From positions 125,114 through 178,112 of the forward strand of contig JAKALA010000003.1 in the NCBI GenBank assembly GCA_021813325.1: a stretch of 52,999 bases of DNA, given 5' to 3'. The DNA comes from a bacterium (lineage in GTDB: Bacteria; Verrucomicrobiota; Verrucomicrobiia; Limisphaerales; UBA11358). The position numbers and the translations under genes are program-made. The notes beneath the pieces are model-generated. The model ran no database searches. It was not told the origin of the DNA and saw only the letters and a list, made by a program, of their open reading frames with translations. Shown here piece by piece: positions 17,375 to 26,751 of this stretch (position 1 is its first letter; each line of letters starts with the position of its first letter).

Positions 17375-18441
17375 AACCGCTGGGTTAAGTTGCGCGCTTG
17401 GGGGCCGTCCTGAAGCCAGGGCGGCAATTGGGCCTGCCACTCCGGACGGGTTTCGGGCTTGGTATCCACCGGAGTCGTGAGGGTTGGCAAGGGTTTAGCC
17501 GTGTTGGGACGGGCAATGTTCTTATTCAAGTCCGCAAACGAACCCGCTGGGGTGAAGCCGCTGTTATTGTTGTTGAAGCCGTTGAAGAAAGACAGCGGTT
17601 GTTGAAATGAAGTGCTCGTCGCGCTGTCACTGCTGCTCTCAGACTTCAAGGAAATACGGGTGTTAAAAGCCGGATTATCTTTGTCTGGCGGGGTAACGGG
17701 TTGCAACATTTCTTGAAAATTCCTCATGCTGGCCAGTTGTGCTTCCGTTTGCTTGGCTACCGGCGAAGGTTGGGCAAACACGCTGCTCCACGCGGAATTT
17801 TTTTTCTTTTCACCCCGGACGGACCTGCCCACAGCCTTGGCATTACTAAACAAATCGGATTGTCTGCTGCCGTCGGCTGTGCTCAAAGAAGTGTCATCTG
17901 GCTGGGAAAATAGCGTCCGGGCGAACGGCGAGGCATTATTGTTGTCATTGGCATCCGGCGTGCCATTGGAATTTTTTGGGGATGCACCAAATGATGAATC
18001 GTTGCCGGACGCGGCGGCCATGTGCGCTTTCTGGTTTCTCAGAAAAAACTTCTCTTCCATGGATAGGTTATTCCCGTTATCAACTTTATCCGGCAATCCA
18101 AGGATGCTTTCCGGGGTGGGGATGCCCAATATTTGTTCGGGTGTTGAAATGGTCCAATTCTTGCGCTTGTTCAGGGCATCCAAGACAGAAGGATTAATCG
18201 TCTGATAACGAACACTTGAAGGCGGCAAACTGGGGGGGGCACTGCTTGGCTGACGCGGGGCGGAGTAATCTGACGCGCTGGATGGCCGGTCCGAATCACT
18301 CTGAATTGGAAGGGCCGAGTTGCCAGTGCCGTCAGCGGGTTTTGAGAAAATAATGCTCTCCTGCGCTGCTGCCTGAATCACTCCCGCAGCAACAAATAAC
18401 ATTGCCAGTCTGCCGACTTTCTGGAACGGACCAAAACTCAT
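17371..18441 (-). CDS. Low-complexity secreted protein of unknown function
   Basis: A 356-residue protein with a Sec signal peptide (RLAMLFVAAGVIQAAAQE, cleavage near residue 27). The mature chain is rich in Ser, Pro, Asn, Asp and Gln and is largely predicted disordered, with runs such as SSAPPSLPPSS and FNNNNSG. A short ordered stretch reads NWTISTPEQILGIPTPESIL with LGLPDK. I recognise no enzymatic motif. Its end overlaps the end of the convergent pilB gene by four bases. It could be an envelope protein linked to the pilus/secretion genes, but that is only positional inference. Confidence 0.65.
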   Translation of the reverse strand: MSFGPFQKVGRLAMLFVAAGVIQAAAQESIIFSKPADGTGNSALPIQSDSDRPSSASDYSAPRQPSSAPPSLPPSSVRYQTINPSVLDALNKRKNWTISTPEQILGIPTPESILGLPDKVDNGNNLSMEEKFFLRNQKAHMAAASGNDSSFGASPKNSNGTPDANDNNNASPFARTLFSQPDDTSLSTADGSRQSDLFSNAKAVGRSVRGEKKKNSAWSSVFAQPSPVAKQTEAQLASMRNFQEMLQPVTPPDKDNPAFNTRISLKSESSSDSATSTSFQQPLSFFNGFNNNNSGFTPAGSFADLNKNIARPNTAKPLPTLTTPVDTKPETRPEWQAQLPPWLQDGPQARNLTQRF

Positions 18442-18567
18442 TTAATCCTGCCACGCTAGAGTAATAGAGCGTCGCCGTCAAAAAAGAACTCAAAAGAAGT
18501 TGAATTATTTTGTTCCGCCTCAAAGTGGATTAATTTAAAAACCTGCAAACGAAGGCGTTGCGTTTTC

Positions 18568-18813
18568 CTATTGTTTCTCGTATTCGCCTTTGCCGAGCCG
18601 TTTATAAACTTGGAACCCGGCCTTTTTGGCGTCAGAAACCGACAAGGGCTTGAGTTTGTGCGGAGTGCTGAAGCCGGAAATGATTTTGCGCACCGGTTTT
18701 TTGCAGGCCGGACATTTCGTCAACGGTGGCGCCGACAAGGGGCGGTGGAGCGTAAAAGACCCGCCGCAGATGTTGCATTCTCCCTCGCAAATTTCGTATT
18801 CGTAAAGAGGCAT
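18568..18813 (-). CDS. FmdB-family zinc-ribbon protein
   Basis: An 81-residue small protein starting MPLYEYEICEGEC, the FmdB/CxxC_CxxC regulatory-protein opening. The zinc ribbon uses CNICG near residues 14-18 and CPACKK near 35-40. The tail is basic and ends QVYKRLGKGEYEKQ. FmdB-like proteins are putative regulators or metal-binding adaptors of unknown mechanism. It lies upstream of the disordered secreted protein on the same strand with a 126-bp gap. The region to its right (18814-19026) carries a terminator and no further gene that I can support. Confidence 0.8.
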   Translation of the reverse strand: MPLYEYEICEGECNICGGSFTLHRPLSAPPLTKCPACKKPVRKIISGFSTPHKLKPLSVSDAKKAGFQVYKRLGKGEYEKQ

Positions 18814-18898
18814 ATCACGTTACCAAACCAGTTTATCAGGTGATCTGCCAAGACGACAAATATTTAAAATTTTATGCGAGGCGGTCACCGGATGTGGA

Positions 18899-18926
18899 TA
18901 AAAGAAAAGGGCGAGTAAACCCGCCC
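18899..18926 (-). terminator. Rho-independent terminator of the small lipoprotein gene
   Basis: Read on the minus strand, a GGGCG / CGCCC stem with an eight-base loop is followed by TTTTCTTTTAT. It lies about 100 bp downstream of the lipoprotein gene that ends at 19027. Confidence 0.6.
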
Positions 18927-19026
18927 GGAAACGAAAAATCTTCCCTGCTCCAACCAATTTTTACAAATGATCAAAGCCCGCTGTTGTCAGCGTTTAATGA
19001 AGGCAAATTGTTGGCCGAACTCAGGG

Positions 19027-19212
19027 TTACGGATCAATTACTGGACTCAATGGCCAGTTCAAGCCAACCATCTGGCTGCTGACATTGGCCGGTGCCGGAA
19101 CAACATAAGCGGTGCGCATCCGCGAAGAGTCATGGCTCGCCGAATGCGTCGCGCAGCCGTTCAACAAAGCCAATCCAAAACAAAAAGTAAGTGTTAAAAT
19201 GATCTTTTTCAT
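19027..19212 (-). CDS. Small lipoprotein
   Basis: Starting at the ATG at 19212 rather than the upstream ATG at 19227, the protein opens MKKIILTLTFCFGLALLNGC, a textbook lipoprotein signal peptide with an LLNGC lipobox (Cys20 lipidated). The mature part is only about 41 residues (ATHSASHDSSRMRTAYVVPA and onward) with no recognised domain. It is predicted to be an envelope-anchored short lipoprotein. It is divergent from the protease gene at 19404. Confidence 0.7.
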   Translation of the reverse strand: MKKIILTLTFCFGLALLNGCATHSASHDSSRMRTAYVVPAPANVSSQMVGLNWPLSPVIDP

Positions 19213-19403
19213 AGGAATTGGGTTCATTTTGATACTCGCCCAATTTCATTGGATGACAAGAGTGAAATTATAATTTCTTGTCGGATGTATTAAGCCAATT
19301 TGTATCTATTTGCAGTGTAGCTGGTTGTGGGCGGCTAAAGCATTGGGGTTTTGGGCCGATATTAAGCTGGTTGTCCGGCGATAATCATGAAACGGGACAG
19401 CCA

Positions 19404-20327
19404 ATGCGAAGCATGTTGGCCACTTTCGATTCCATCAAATCCGGTCGCGCGGCACGCCATAGTAATCTTGATCCGTGGCGCTGGCTTCGGACTGGTTGCC
19501 TGGCAGGATTCTTGATTTCTAATTTCCCCCTGATGGCGGGGGCGCTTGAGCCGGAAACGATTTACCGCCAGACCCTGCCCAGTTTGGCAACCATCGAAGT
19601 CAAGACGCGTGATGACGAAAAGTTGATTGGAGCTGGTTTCCTGGCCATGCACGACGGCGTGGCGGTGACAGCCTGGCATTTGCTCTCAGACGCCCGCCAC
19701 GTTTCGGCCCGTTTTGCGGACGGATCTTTGGTAGAAGTTTCCGGGGTGATCGATTTTGACGAGACTCGTGACGTGGCCTTGGTTCGGTTGACGGCAACGA
19801 ACCATCCGCTCGCCGCGTTGGCGGCGACCAACCCGCCGATTGGCGCGCGGGCTTATGCGGTGGGCGCGCCGAAAGGATACGAGTTCAGCATCAGCGAAGG
19901 ATTGATCAGCCAGAATCAATACATTGACGGCTTCACGCAGGATCAGTTTTCGTGTCCCATCTCCCCGGGCAACAGTGGCGGCCCGTTGTTGAACAGCGCC
20001 GGCGAAGTCGTTGGTGTTGTCACTTGGAGCCAAAAGGATGCTCAAAACCTTAATTTTGCAACGCCAGCGAGTTGTTTGCTAAAGCTGAATTCCCATGCCG
20101 ACCCGATTCCCTGGTCTCAACTGAAGCATCACAAATCCATGCGTGGACAATCCCAACTCGCCCGGTTTGAAGTGGAATCAACCAGTCGCACCCCGGATGA
20201 ATGCGAACTGGCGGAGCTTCGGCAGCTCCTCAGAAATTCTGCCGGGCACAAAGTGGAAATCACCGTGCAACGCGGCGCAAACAAGCAAACGTTCAAGTTC
20301 ACAGTTCCCGAAAATTTCATGAAGTGA
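19404..20327 (+). CDS. Secreted trypsin-like serine protease (S1C/DegP-like, without full PDZ)
   Basis: Taken from the ATG at 19404 (a TTG at 19278 would add 42 unlikely residues), this is 307 residues. A signal peptide spans about 28-48 (LRTGCLAGFLISNFPLMAGA). The protease fold carries the full triad: His92 in VTAWHLLS, Asp123 in ETRDVALVRL and Ser191 in SPGNSGGPLL. The tail after residue 250 (HKVEITVQRGANKQTFKFTV) resembles only the last strands of a PDZ domain, so the protein lacks an intact PDZ. It probably acts in the periplasm on misfolded or specific exported proteins. It stands alone between a divergent lipoprotein gene and a convergent slipin gene. Confidence 0.85.
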   Translation: MRSMLATFDSIKSGRAARHSNLDPWRWLRTGCLAGFLISNFPLMAGALEPETIYRQTLPSLATIEVKTRDDEKLIGAGFLAMHDGVAVTAWHLLSDARHVSARFADGSLVEVSGVIDFDETRDVALVRLTATNHPLAALAATNPPIGARAYAVGAPKGYEFSISEGLISQNQYIDGFTQDQFSCPISPGNSGGPLLNSAGEVVGVVTWSQKDAQNLNFATPASCLLKLNSHADPIPWSQLKHHKSMRGQSQLARFEVESTSRTPDECELAELRQLLRNSAGHKVEITVQRGANKQTFKFTVPENFMK

Positions 20328-20430
20328 CGGCGTGCCGGGTTTTGTTCCGCGACTTTTCAAATCTTGGTTTCGATTCCAAGCCGGTCGGAAAACCAGCGAA
20401 CGACACTCTCCGCAAGCGAGTCGCCTCGGG

Positions 20431-21204
20431 TTATTTCTTTTGAAAAATCGAAAGCAGATCAATCGGCAACGGCAGGAACGTAGTCGTGTTATGTTCGCTG
20501 GCCATTTCGCGCATGGTTTGGAGATAGCGCAGTTGCAGGGCGATGGGTTCCTTGGCGATCAACTCAGCCGCCCGCACCATTTTTTCGGCCGCCTGAAATT
20601 CGCCTTCGGCGTTCACCACCTTGGCGCGGCGCTCGCGTTCGGCTTCGGCTTGTTTGGCCATCGCGCGTTTCATGCTGTCGGGCAGGGCCACGTCCTTGAC
20701 TTCCACGGCGGTCACTTTGATGCCCCACGGATCGGTTTGGCGGTCGATGATTTCCTGCAAGGTATGATTGATTTTTTCCCGTTGCGCAAGCAGCTCGTCC
20801 ATTTCGGCCTGGCCAAGAACGCTGCGCAGCGTGGTCTGCGCGATAAGACTCGTCGCCTTCCAGTAATTTTCCACTTTCACCACGGCCGCATTCGGATCAA
20901 TGACCCGGAAATACACCACGGCATCCACGGTGACCGGCACGTTGTCGCGCGTCATGATTTCCTGTTTGGCGACATCAATTGTCACCACGCGCAGGTCCAT
21001 CTTCACCATCCGATCAATCACCGGCCAAAGGAAAATCAAGCCCGGTCCCTTGGCTCCTTGTAATTTGCCGAGCCGGAAAATCACGCCCCGCTCGTATTCC
21101 CGCAGGATGCGGATGGCCTGCGGCAAAATGAAAATGGCCAGCACGGCAATGATGACGACCGGAATGCCGCCGAGTTTGATGGCAAGATTAATGATTTGGT
21201 CCAT
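20431..21204 (-). CDS. Slipin / stomatin-like SPFH protein
   Basis: A 257-residue SPFH/band-7 membrane protein. An N-terminal hydrophobic hairpin ([20 protein letters not shown]) is followed by the slipin pattern [20 protein letters not shown] and the core [20 protein letters not shown], ending in an Ala/Glu-rich coiled region ([20 protein letters not shown]). Slipins form rings in the inner membrane and are commonly encoded with a NfeD partner that processes or anchors them. Exactly that arrangement is seen: the NfeD gene lies 12 bp upstream on the same strand. Confidence 0.93.
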   Translation of the reverse strand: MDQIINLAIKLGGIPVVIIAVLAIFILPQAIRILREYERGVIFRLGKLQGAKGPGLIFLWPVIDRMVKMDLRVVTIDVAKQEIMTRDNVPVTVDAVVYFRVIDPNAAVVKVENYWKATSLIAQTTLRSVLGQAEMDELLAQREKINHTLQEIIDRQTDPWGIKVTAVEVKDVALPDSMKRAMAKQAEAERERRAKVVNAEGEFQAAEKMVRAAELIAKEPIALQLRYLQTMREMASEHNTTTFLPLPIDLLSIFQKK

Positions 21205-21216
21205 AATGATGTCAGT

Positions 21217-22491
21217 TTAATTTTTTGGTTTTACTTGTAGTGTCAGTCCACTGATGCCGGTCACAGTCACCGGCTGGCCGCTTTCCACCGGCACCGGGCT
21301 TACGGCATTCCACGTTTCGCCTTCAATAAAAACCTTGCCGCCTGTGGCATCAATCCGCGAGAGCGCGCTGACGGTTTGACCCAACATGGTTTCCGCGCCG
21401 GCACGGACAGGTTTGAATTGGGCGCGGACACCTTTGCCCACCACAAAGATAAAGAACGCGGCGGTTATTGCCGTGGATGAAATAATCCATCCCCAAGCCA
21501 GTTTAAAGCCTGGACCTGCGCCGTTAAACAGCAGCAACGATCCCAGGAAAAACGCCACAATACCTCCGGCGGTGAGAATGCCGTGGGTCGGCGCGAAAAC
21601 ATCAATGATGAACAGCAACAAGGCCAGAACAATCAGCGCCAATCCGGTCAGGTTCACCGGCAAAATGGATGCCATGTAAAGCAACAGCACCAGCGCGATG
21701 GCCCCCGCGACGCCGGGCAGGATGGCGCCCGGGTTGCTCAACTCGCCGATGATGCCGTAAATCGCGATCAACATCAGCAGCATCATCACCTCGGGCCGCC
21801 ACAAGAGTTGAAACCATTTTTCGCTCGTGCTTTGGGGAATTTCGACGATGGCGGCTCCGTCTGTGTGCAGGATTTTGCCGTTGATTTTGCGGCCATCGAT
21901 TTGTTTCAGCAGGTCGGGCATGTCTTTGGCAATGAGATCAATGACATTGGCGTCCAGCGCCTTTTCCGCAGTGGTGGCTTCGCTTTTGAGGACGGCAGAT
22001 TTGGCCCATTCCACATTGCGATGGCGTTTGTCAGCAATCGTTTCAATGAAAGTGGAGGCGTAGTTCTCCACTTTTTGCTTCATGACATCGTCCATTTTTT
22101 CCACGTTGCCGCCGGTGCTGATTTCCACCGGATGCGCCGCGCCCAAGCTGGAATGCGGTGCCATGGCGGCAATGTCCGCCGCCAGCGTAATGAAAACCCC
22201 GGCGCTGCCCGCACAGGCTCCGGAAGGAGCCACATAAACCACCACCGGCACTTTTGCCGTATAAAAACTTTGGACGATGTTTTTGGTGGATTCCAACAGG
22301 CCGCCGGGCGTATCCAGTTGAATGACGAGGCATTCGTCGTCTTGAGCCGTAGAGAGATTGAGGGCGCGGGCAATGTAGCTGGCCGTGGCGGGACCGATCG
22401 GGCCGTCGATTTTGATCAAGCCAATCTGCGCGGCTGGGGCCGACAGGCCGAGGAACAGCGCCGTCAACACTATGAAGCCAAATCGTTTCAT
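21217..22491 (-). CDS. NfeD-family membrane serine protease, long form
   Basis: From the ATG at 22491 (a GTG at 22506 is possible) this is 424 residues. Order: signal peptide (FGFIVLTALFLGLSAPAAQ), a ClpP/crotonase-like protease domain with the serine block APSGACAGSAGVFITLAADI and preceding LDTPGGLLES, four membrane helices (about 225-345), and a C-terminal OB-fold NfeD domain (LSRIDATGGKVFIEGETWNA). Long NfeD proteins cleave near stomatin-like substrates and are translated with them. The slipin gene follows 12 bp downstream. Confidence 0.93.
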   Translation of the reverse strand: MKRFGFIVLTALFLGLSAPAAQIGLIKIDGPIGPATASYIARALNLSTAQDDECLVIQLDTPGGLLESTKNIVQSFYTAKVPVVVYVAPSGACAGSAGVFITLAADIAAMAPHSSLGAAHPVEISTGGNVEKMDDVMKQKVENYASTFIETIADKRHRNVEWAKSAVLKSEATTAEKALDANVIDLIAKDMPDLLKQIDGRKINGKILHTDGAAIVEIPQSTSEKWFQLLWRPEVMMLLMLIAIYGIIGELSNPGAILPGVAGAIALVLLLYMASILPVNLTGLALIVLALLLFIIDVFAPTHGILTAGGIVAFFLGSLLLFNGAGPGFKLAWGWIISSTAITAAFFIFVVGKGVRAQFKPVRAGAETMLGQTVSALSRIDATGGKVFIEGETWNAVSPVPVESGQPVTVTGISGLTLQVKPKN

Positions 22492-22579
22492 AAAGTCTCG
22501 CTTCACTATTAACCTAACAAAAGGCTTCGCCGGTGCAAAGGAAACTTATCAGCGCCTGGCCCGGCAAGGGCCGCTTCGC

Positions 22580-24427
22580 TCAAATGACGTAATCGTCAAC
22601 TTCGGCTTGGCTGGGAATGCCCGGTGCCGGCAGGTTGGGATAAAAGAGGCGGATTTCACCTTTATCCGACAGCAAGACCTGGGCGCGTAATAAAGCTTTG
22701 CGGGTGGAAATCGTGGGGTTGGACTCGACCGGGAACAAGTTATCTTCGCCAATTTGCTTCAGCAATCCGCTGTTGCGCAGCACCCGGTAAACGTCGCTGG
22801 TGCAACCGCTGATGATCAGGTGACGCCCGGTCTGCCGCAAATAATCCAGCAACGCTTCCAGCGACATCACGGTGGACGCGTCGAGATGCCGCGCGTTTTT
22901 CATGCGAAGAATGAACACGCGTATGTTTTCATCTTCCGCCTGCTGGCGCACCTGTTCCTGGAAGAGATCCGCCGCGCCAAAGAACAATTCGCCCTCGACG
23001 TGGATGATGGCGATTTGCGGGTGCAGACGCTGCTGTTTGTCCGGCAGTTCCGCCAGAAAACCGCTTTGGTTGAAGGTGTATTCGGCCAGAATCGGCGTGC
23101 TGGTTTTGCGCAGAAACAAAATCAACGAAAGGCTGATGCCGGCATAAATGGCGGTCTCCAACTGGAAAAACAGCCCGACGGCCAGCGTGGCAAAAAACAC
23201 CATGGCGTCCGAGCGGGTGGAAAAAATGGCCACGCGGATTTGCGGTTTGTTGATGAGTTTGTAGCCAACCCGCATCAGGTGCGCCGCCAGCGCGGCGATG
23301 GGGATGTAGTTGAAGATCGGCGTCACAAAAAACAGGATGAACAGCACGGCCACGCTGCTGAGCATCGAGGAAAGTTGCGAGGTCGCGCCGCTCTGGTAAT
23401 TGACCGCCGAACGCGTGAAGGAAGACGATCCGGGCGGCACGCCAAACAATCCGGCCGCAACGTTGCCGGCCCCCATGCCGACCAGCTCTTGATTGGGATT
23501 CAGGTGTTGTCCGCTTTTCGCCGCGATGGATTTGGTGATGGCGGTGGCTTCCAACATGCCAATGATGGCAATGGCAAGGGCGGTGTTGATCAAATGGGGC
23601 AGGATCAGCGCTTGTTCCTGCCAGGAAGGCAGGTGGCTCAACGCCGGCAAGATGGCGGACAAGGCCCCTTCATCTTTTACCATCATGAAAGGCGCCTCCG
23701 GGTGATAAATGCAAAAAACGCGCGCGGCAATCCCCAGTGACGCCAGCCCCAGCAACGCTTCCGGCCAATGCGGACGCCAGCGGTTCACGCCTTCGAAAAT
23801 CGCCAGCGTCAAAACGGCAATCCCGATCGCCCACAGGGAACATCTGCCCGCGTCGATGCCATGCAAAATTTCTTGGAATGATTTCAGCAGGTTGCCGCCG
23901 GCGTGAATGGAGAAGCCCAGGCTGTTGCCCAGTTGGCTGGACATAAGCAGCAGGCCAATGGCGGCGGTATAGCCCACCACCACGGACCGGGAAATGAATT
24001 TGGTGATTTCGCCAAAATGAAAAAGCCCCGCAATGAATTGAATGATGCCAATTAAAAACGCCAGATACGCGGCTAATTGCATCGGACTCAGGCCCAGATG
24101 GCTGCTGGCCACCACCGTGGCGGCGGTAATCAAACAAACCGAGGTGCTTGGCCCGAAGACGTGGTGGTAGGATGAGAAAAACAACGCGCTGACAAACCCG
24201 CCGATGACAATGGAAACAATGACCGACATGGGCGGCAGGCCAAGAATGAGCGAAAAACCGATCGCTTGGGGAATGGAAACCAGCGTCAGCGTGGAACCGG
24301 CGATTAAGTCGCGGCGCAGTCGCGCCCAGGAATAGCTTTTGAATTCGCCAAAGACCGGCAACCAGCGGCTGGCCTGGAGAATAAATTTTCCCCAGGCGCC
24401 TTCGGGATGCTCGGTTGCTTCATTCAT
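22580..24427 (-). CDS. SulP-family anion permease with STAS domain
   Basis: The ATG at 24427 gives 615 residues (MNEATEHPEGAWGKF); the frame is open for 76 codons upstream but without SulP homology. The membrane part carries the SulP pattern (DLIAGSTLTLVSIPQAIGFS, FFSSYHHVFGPSTSVCLITA, NVAAGLFGVPPGSSSFTRSA) with about 12 or more helices. Residues about 460-570 form a STAS domain (IAIIHVEGELFFGAADLFQE, then NARHLDASTVMSLEALLDYL). It transports sulfate, bicarbonate or another small anion; the substrate is not fixed by sequence. It is 88 bp upstream of the NfeD gene on the same strand, probably separately expressed. Confidence 0.9.
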   Translation of the reverse strand: MNEATEHPEGAWGKFILQASRWLPVFGEFKSYSWARLRRDLIAGSTLTLVSIPQAIGFSLILGLPPMSVIVSIVIGGFVSALFFSSYHHVFGPSTSVCLITAATVVASSHLGLSPMQLAAYLAFLIGIIQFIAGLFHFGEITKFISRSVVVGYTAAIGLLLMSSQLGNSLGFSIHAGGNLLKSFQEILHGIDAGRCSLWAIGIAVLTLAIFEGVNRWRPHWPEALLGLASLGIAARVFCIYHPEAPFMMVKDEGALSAILPALSHLPSWQEQALILPHLINTALAIAIIGMLEATAITKSIAAKSGQHLNPNQELVGMGAGNVAAGLFGVPPGSSSFTRSAVNYQSGATSQLSSMLSSVAVLFILFFVTPIFNYIPIAALAAHLMRVGYKLINKPQIRVAIFSTRSDAMVFFATLAVGLFFQLETAIYAGISLSLILFLRKTSTPILAEYTFNQSGFLAELPDKQQRLHPQIAIIHVEGELFFGAADLFQEQVRQQAEDENIRVFILRMKNARHLDASTVMSLEALLDYLRQTGRHLIISGCTSDVYRVLRNSGLLKQIGEDNLFPVESNPTISTRKALLRAQVLLSDKGEIRLFYPNLPAPGIPSQAEVDDYVI

Positions 24428-24658
24428 TTCTGCCACAAGCAAAATGTTATTCTTCGCCCGGGTCAAGCAGAAGGCGTCAATGCCCGGATTCTTTCCAGAG
24501 GCCGTTGGCCATTTTAAATGAAAATCCGGCCGACCGGCGCGTCCAGAGTAAAATGTTGCATGGCGGGCTGCCTTGGAACAACCCATCTGAGCGAAATACG
24601 CGTTCCGCCGCTTGACGCAAACTTGTGGATGGATTCTAATTACATTAACCTTCAAAAC

Positions 24659-26746
24659 ATGAAACTGTCTCTTCCTTCAGCTCTTTTTGCGGTTGTTCTT
24701 GGCGTCATCACGTCGGCACATCAGGTGAACGCAGGTGTGTTTCCCGTGGCCACGAATTCGGCGCAGGTGGAGTTTTCGGGCGGCGCCTTCAAGGTCGGCT
24801 CCAATTATCTGGTGGGATTTGTGTCCGGCACCAATGTTGTGGTGCAGCCAGTTTCCGGCAGCGGGCAATTGATTGGCTCGCCGGTGACGATGGGGGCCAA
24901 TCCCGGTTTTCCCCCGGCGGTGGCCGCGGCGGGGGCCAGGACGAATGGACTGGTGGCGTGGTCGGATCAGTCGCTGAGTTCGGGGGTGACAATGTTTGGC
25001 CAGTTGCTGGCCACGACCGGCCCGCTGGCCGGGACAAAATTTCCCTTGCTGGCCAGCGTGGGCAGCCATGGTTTTCAATTTGCCCAGGCCGCCGCTTCGG
25101 ACGGCACCAACTTTTTGGTGGTCTGGCAGGATGCGGTCAGCGGCAGTTTTTATGGCCAGCGGATCACCGCCTCGGGCAGCTTGGCCGGCGCGGAGTTTTT
25201 TCTGTTTAACGCCTCCGTGCAAGGTGTCGGAGGCCGGAACATTGCTTTGGGTTATGGCGGGGGAACTTATTTGCTGGCTTGGCAGGGGGGTGGAAATGTC
25301 GCCGACCAGACCTACGTCATGACGATTTCGCCAAGTGGCGTGGCGGGCAGCCCGGTCCAGATCAATGCCACGTCCTCGGTGGCCAATGACCCGGTGGCGC
25401 TGGCGTTTGACGGCGCCAATTTTTTGGTAGTCTGGAGTTGCAGCACGCAAACCAGCTTGTCGGGCCAGGAAAACTGGCAGTTGTTTGGCCGGATAGTCGC
25501 CACCACAGGAATGGCGGTGGGGAATGAGATGGTTTTGGCTGCGGAATCGGCCACGTTCCCGGCGCTGGCATTTGATGGTGTCAATTATCTGGTCGCCTGG
25601 GGCTTTGACACTGCCACCACGAATGGCGACAAAACCGTTCATGCCCGGTTTGTCGATGCCAACGCCAATCTCATTGGCCCGGTTTTCACGCCATTTTCCG
25701 CTGCCGGAACGAACCCGCCGTTGCTGCCATTGGGCGGTGTGTTGTTTGATGGCCACCAATTTCTGCTGACGGCCACATATGGTTCATTTGTGATGTCTTC
25801 GCAAGGCGATCTGATGGGATTTGCCGGGGGCGATGTGTATGGCCGTTTTTTACCACCGAGCACCCAACTGCCGGTGTTTGCGAATGGCGCGGTTAGCAAC
25901 GGATTTTTCCAAGGGCAGTTGAAGGTGGTGCCCGGACAAACTTACACGATTGAAACGTCCACGAATCTCGAAATCTGGATCGCCCGGGGAACCATGAGCA
26001 GCGATGGCGCGGAACGGATTGACTTGATGGATCCCAACGCGGTGGCGGAGAGCGGCCGGATGTTTTACCGGGCGGCCGTCGGAAATCTGGTGGGGGCCAC
26101 GTTTGATCTGCATCTCTTGGAGTTTGCCAACGCGGGCCAGTTTAACAGCGGAGTTACGCCCATGGTTTCTTATCCAGTGACTTTGAATGCCTATTCCGCG
26201 GGGTTGGATGTGCGGTTCGAACTCGTATTTCCCGCCGCGACCAATGTGTTTTTCACCGGCCCGGCCGGTTCCGGCCTGACCGCCGCGCCGGCCAATCCGA
26301 ACAACTCCAACATCAATGCCACGGACGCGTTTTATCAAACATCGGCGGTTAGTGCTCCTGCCGCCGGGCCGGGCGGGATTTGGACGGTCAATTACAAGGG
26401 CACGAACCTGACCTTTAACCTGCCCGACCCGCAAGCGGCCAGTCGGCTGGTGGTGCCTTTGCCCACGGTATCGGTTTCCGGCGATGTGGTGCAGAGTGTC
26501 AGTTGGGTTTATCACGATGCCACCTCCGGAGCCGCCTTGAGCAGTGCGCCGGCTTATGTAACCGACGTCAAGGTGGAAATCGATGGCCTTGTGGGCGGAC
26601 GCATCTACAATTCGCCAACATTGACGCCGGACATCACCCGTCATGTCCTAAGTTCCATGGTTAACTGGACCAACGTTTCCACCATTAACATGACCTACGA
26701 CGATTCTTTGGGAAATCATTACGTGACGTTCTTCAGCAAACCATAA
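24659..26746 (+). CDS. Secreted beta-repeat protein of unknown function
   Basis: The start at 24659 gives a clean signal peptide (MKLSLPSALFAVVLGVITSA, cleavage near HQVNA); the frame is open upstream but without a signal. The protein is 695 residues. Residues about 20-400 hold repeated blocks of the type 'VALAFDGANFLVVWS' / 'ALAFDGVNYLVAWG' with 'GTNFLVVWQD', suggesting a beta-propeller-like fold. A verrucomicrobial module follows near 410-440 (LKVVPGQTYTIETSTNLEIW). The last 190 residues (DLHLLEFANAGQFNSGVTPM to the end) are unassigned. It ends five bases before the convergent MBL-fold gene stop. It is probably exported to the surface or periplasm. Confidence 0.7.
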   Translation: MKLSLPSALFAVVLGVITSAHQVNAGVFPVATNSAQVEFSGGAFKVGSNYLVGFVSGTNVVVQPVSGSGQLIGSPVTMGANPGFPPAVAAAGARTNGLVAWSDQSLSSGVTMFGQLLATTGPLAGTKFPLLASVGSHGFQFAQAAASDGTNFLVVWQDAVSGSFYGQRITASGSLAGAEFFLFNASVQGVGGRNIALGYGGGTYLLAWQGGGNVADQTYVMTISPSGVAGSPVQINATSSVANDPVALAFDGANFLVVWSCSTQTSLSGQENWQLFGRIVATTGMAVGNEMVLAAESATFPALAFDGVNYLVAWGFDTATTNGDKTVHARFVDANANLIGPVFTPFSAAGTNPPLLPLGGVLFDGHQFLLTATYGSFVMSSQGDLMGFAGGDVYGRFLPPSTQLPVFANGAVSNGFFQGQLKVVPGQTYTIETSTNLEIWIARGTMSSDGAERIDLMDPNAVAESGRMFYRAAVGNLVGATFDLHLLEFANAGQFNSGVTPMVSYPVTLNAYSAGLDVRFELVFPAATNVFFTGPAGSGLTAAPANPNNSNINATDAFYQTSAVSAPAAGPGGIWTVNYKGTNLTFNLPDPQAASRLVVPLPTVSVSGDVVQSVSWVYHDATSGAALSSAPAYVTDVKVEIDGLVGGRIYNSPTLTPDITRHVLSSMVNWTNVSTINMTYDDSLGNHYVTFFSKP

Positions 26747-26751
26747 ACGTC

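Noticed and set aside
24428-24655. N-terminal extension of the SulP permease
   Set aside because: The upstream 76 codons have no SulP homology and no signal, and they overlap the leader of the divergent secreted-protein gene.
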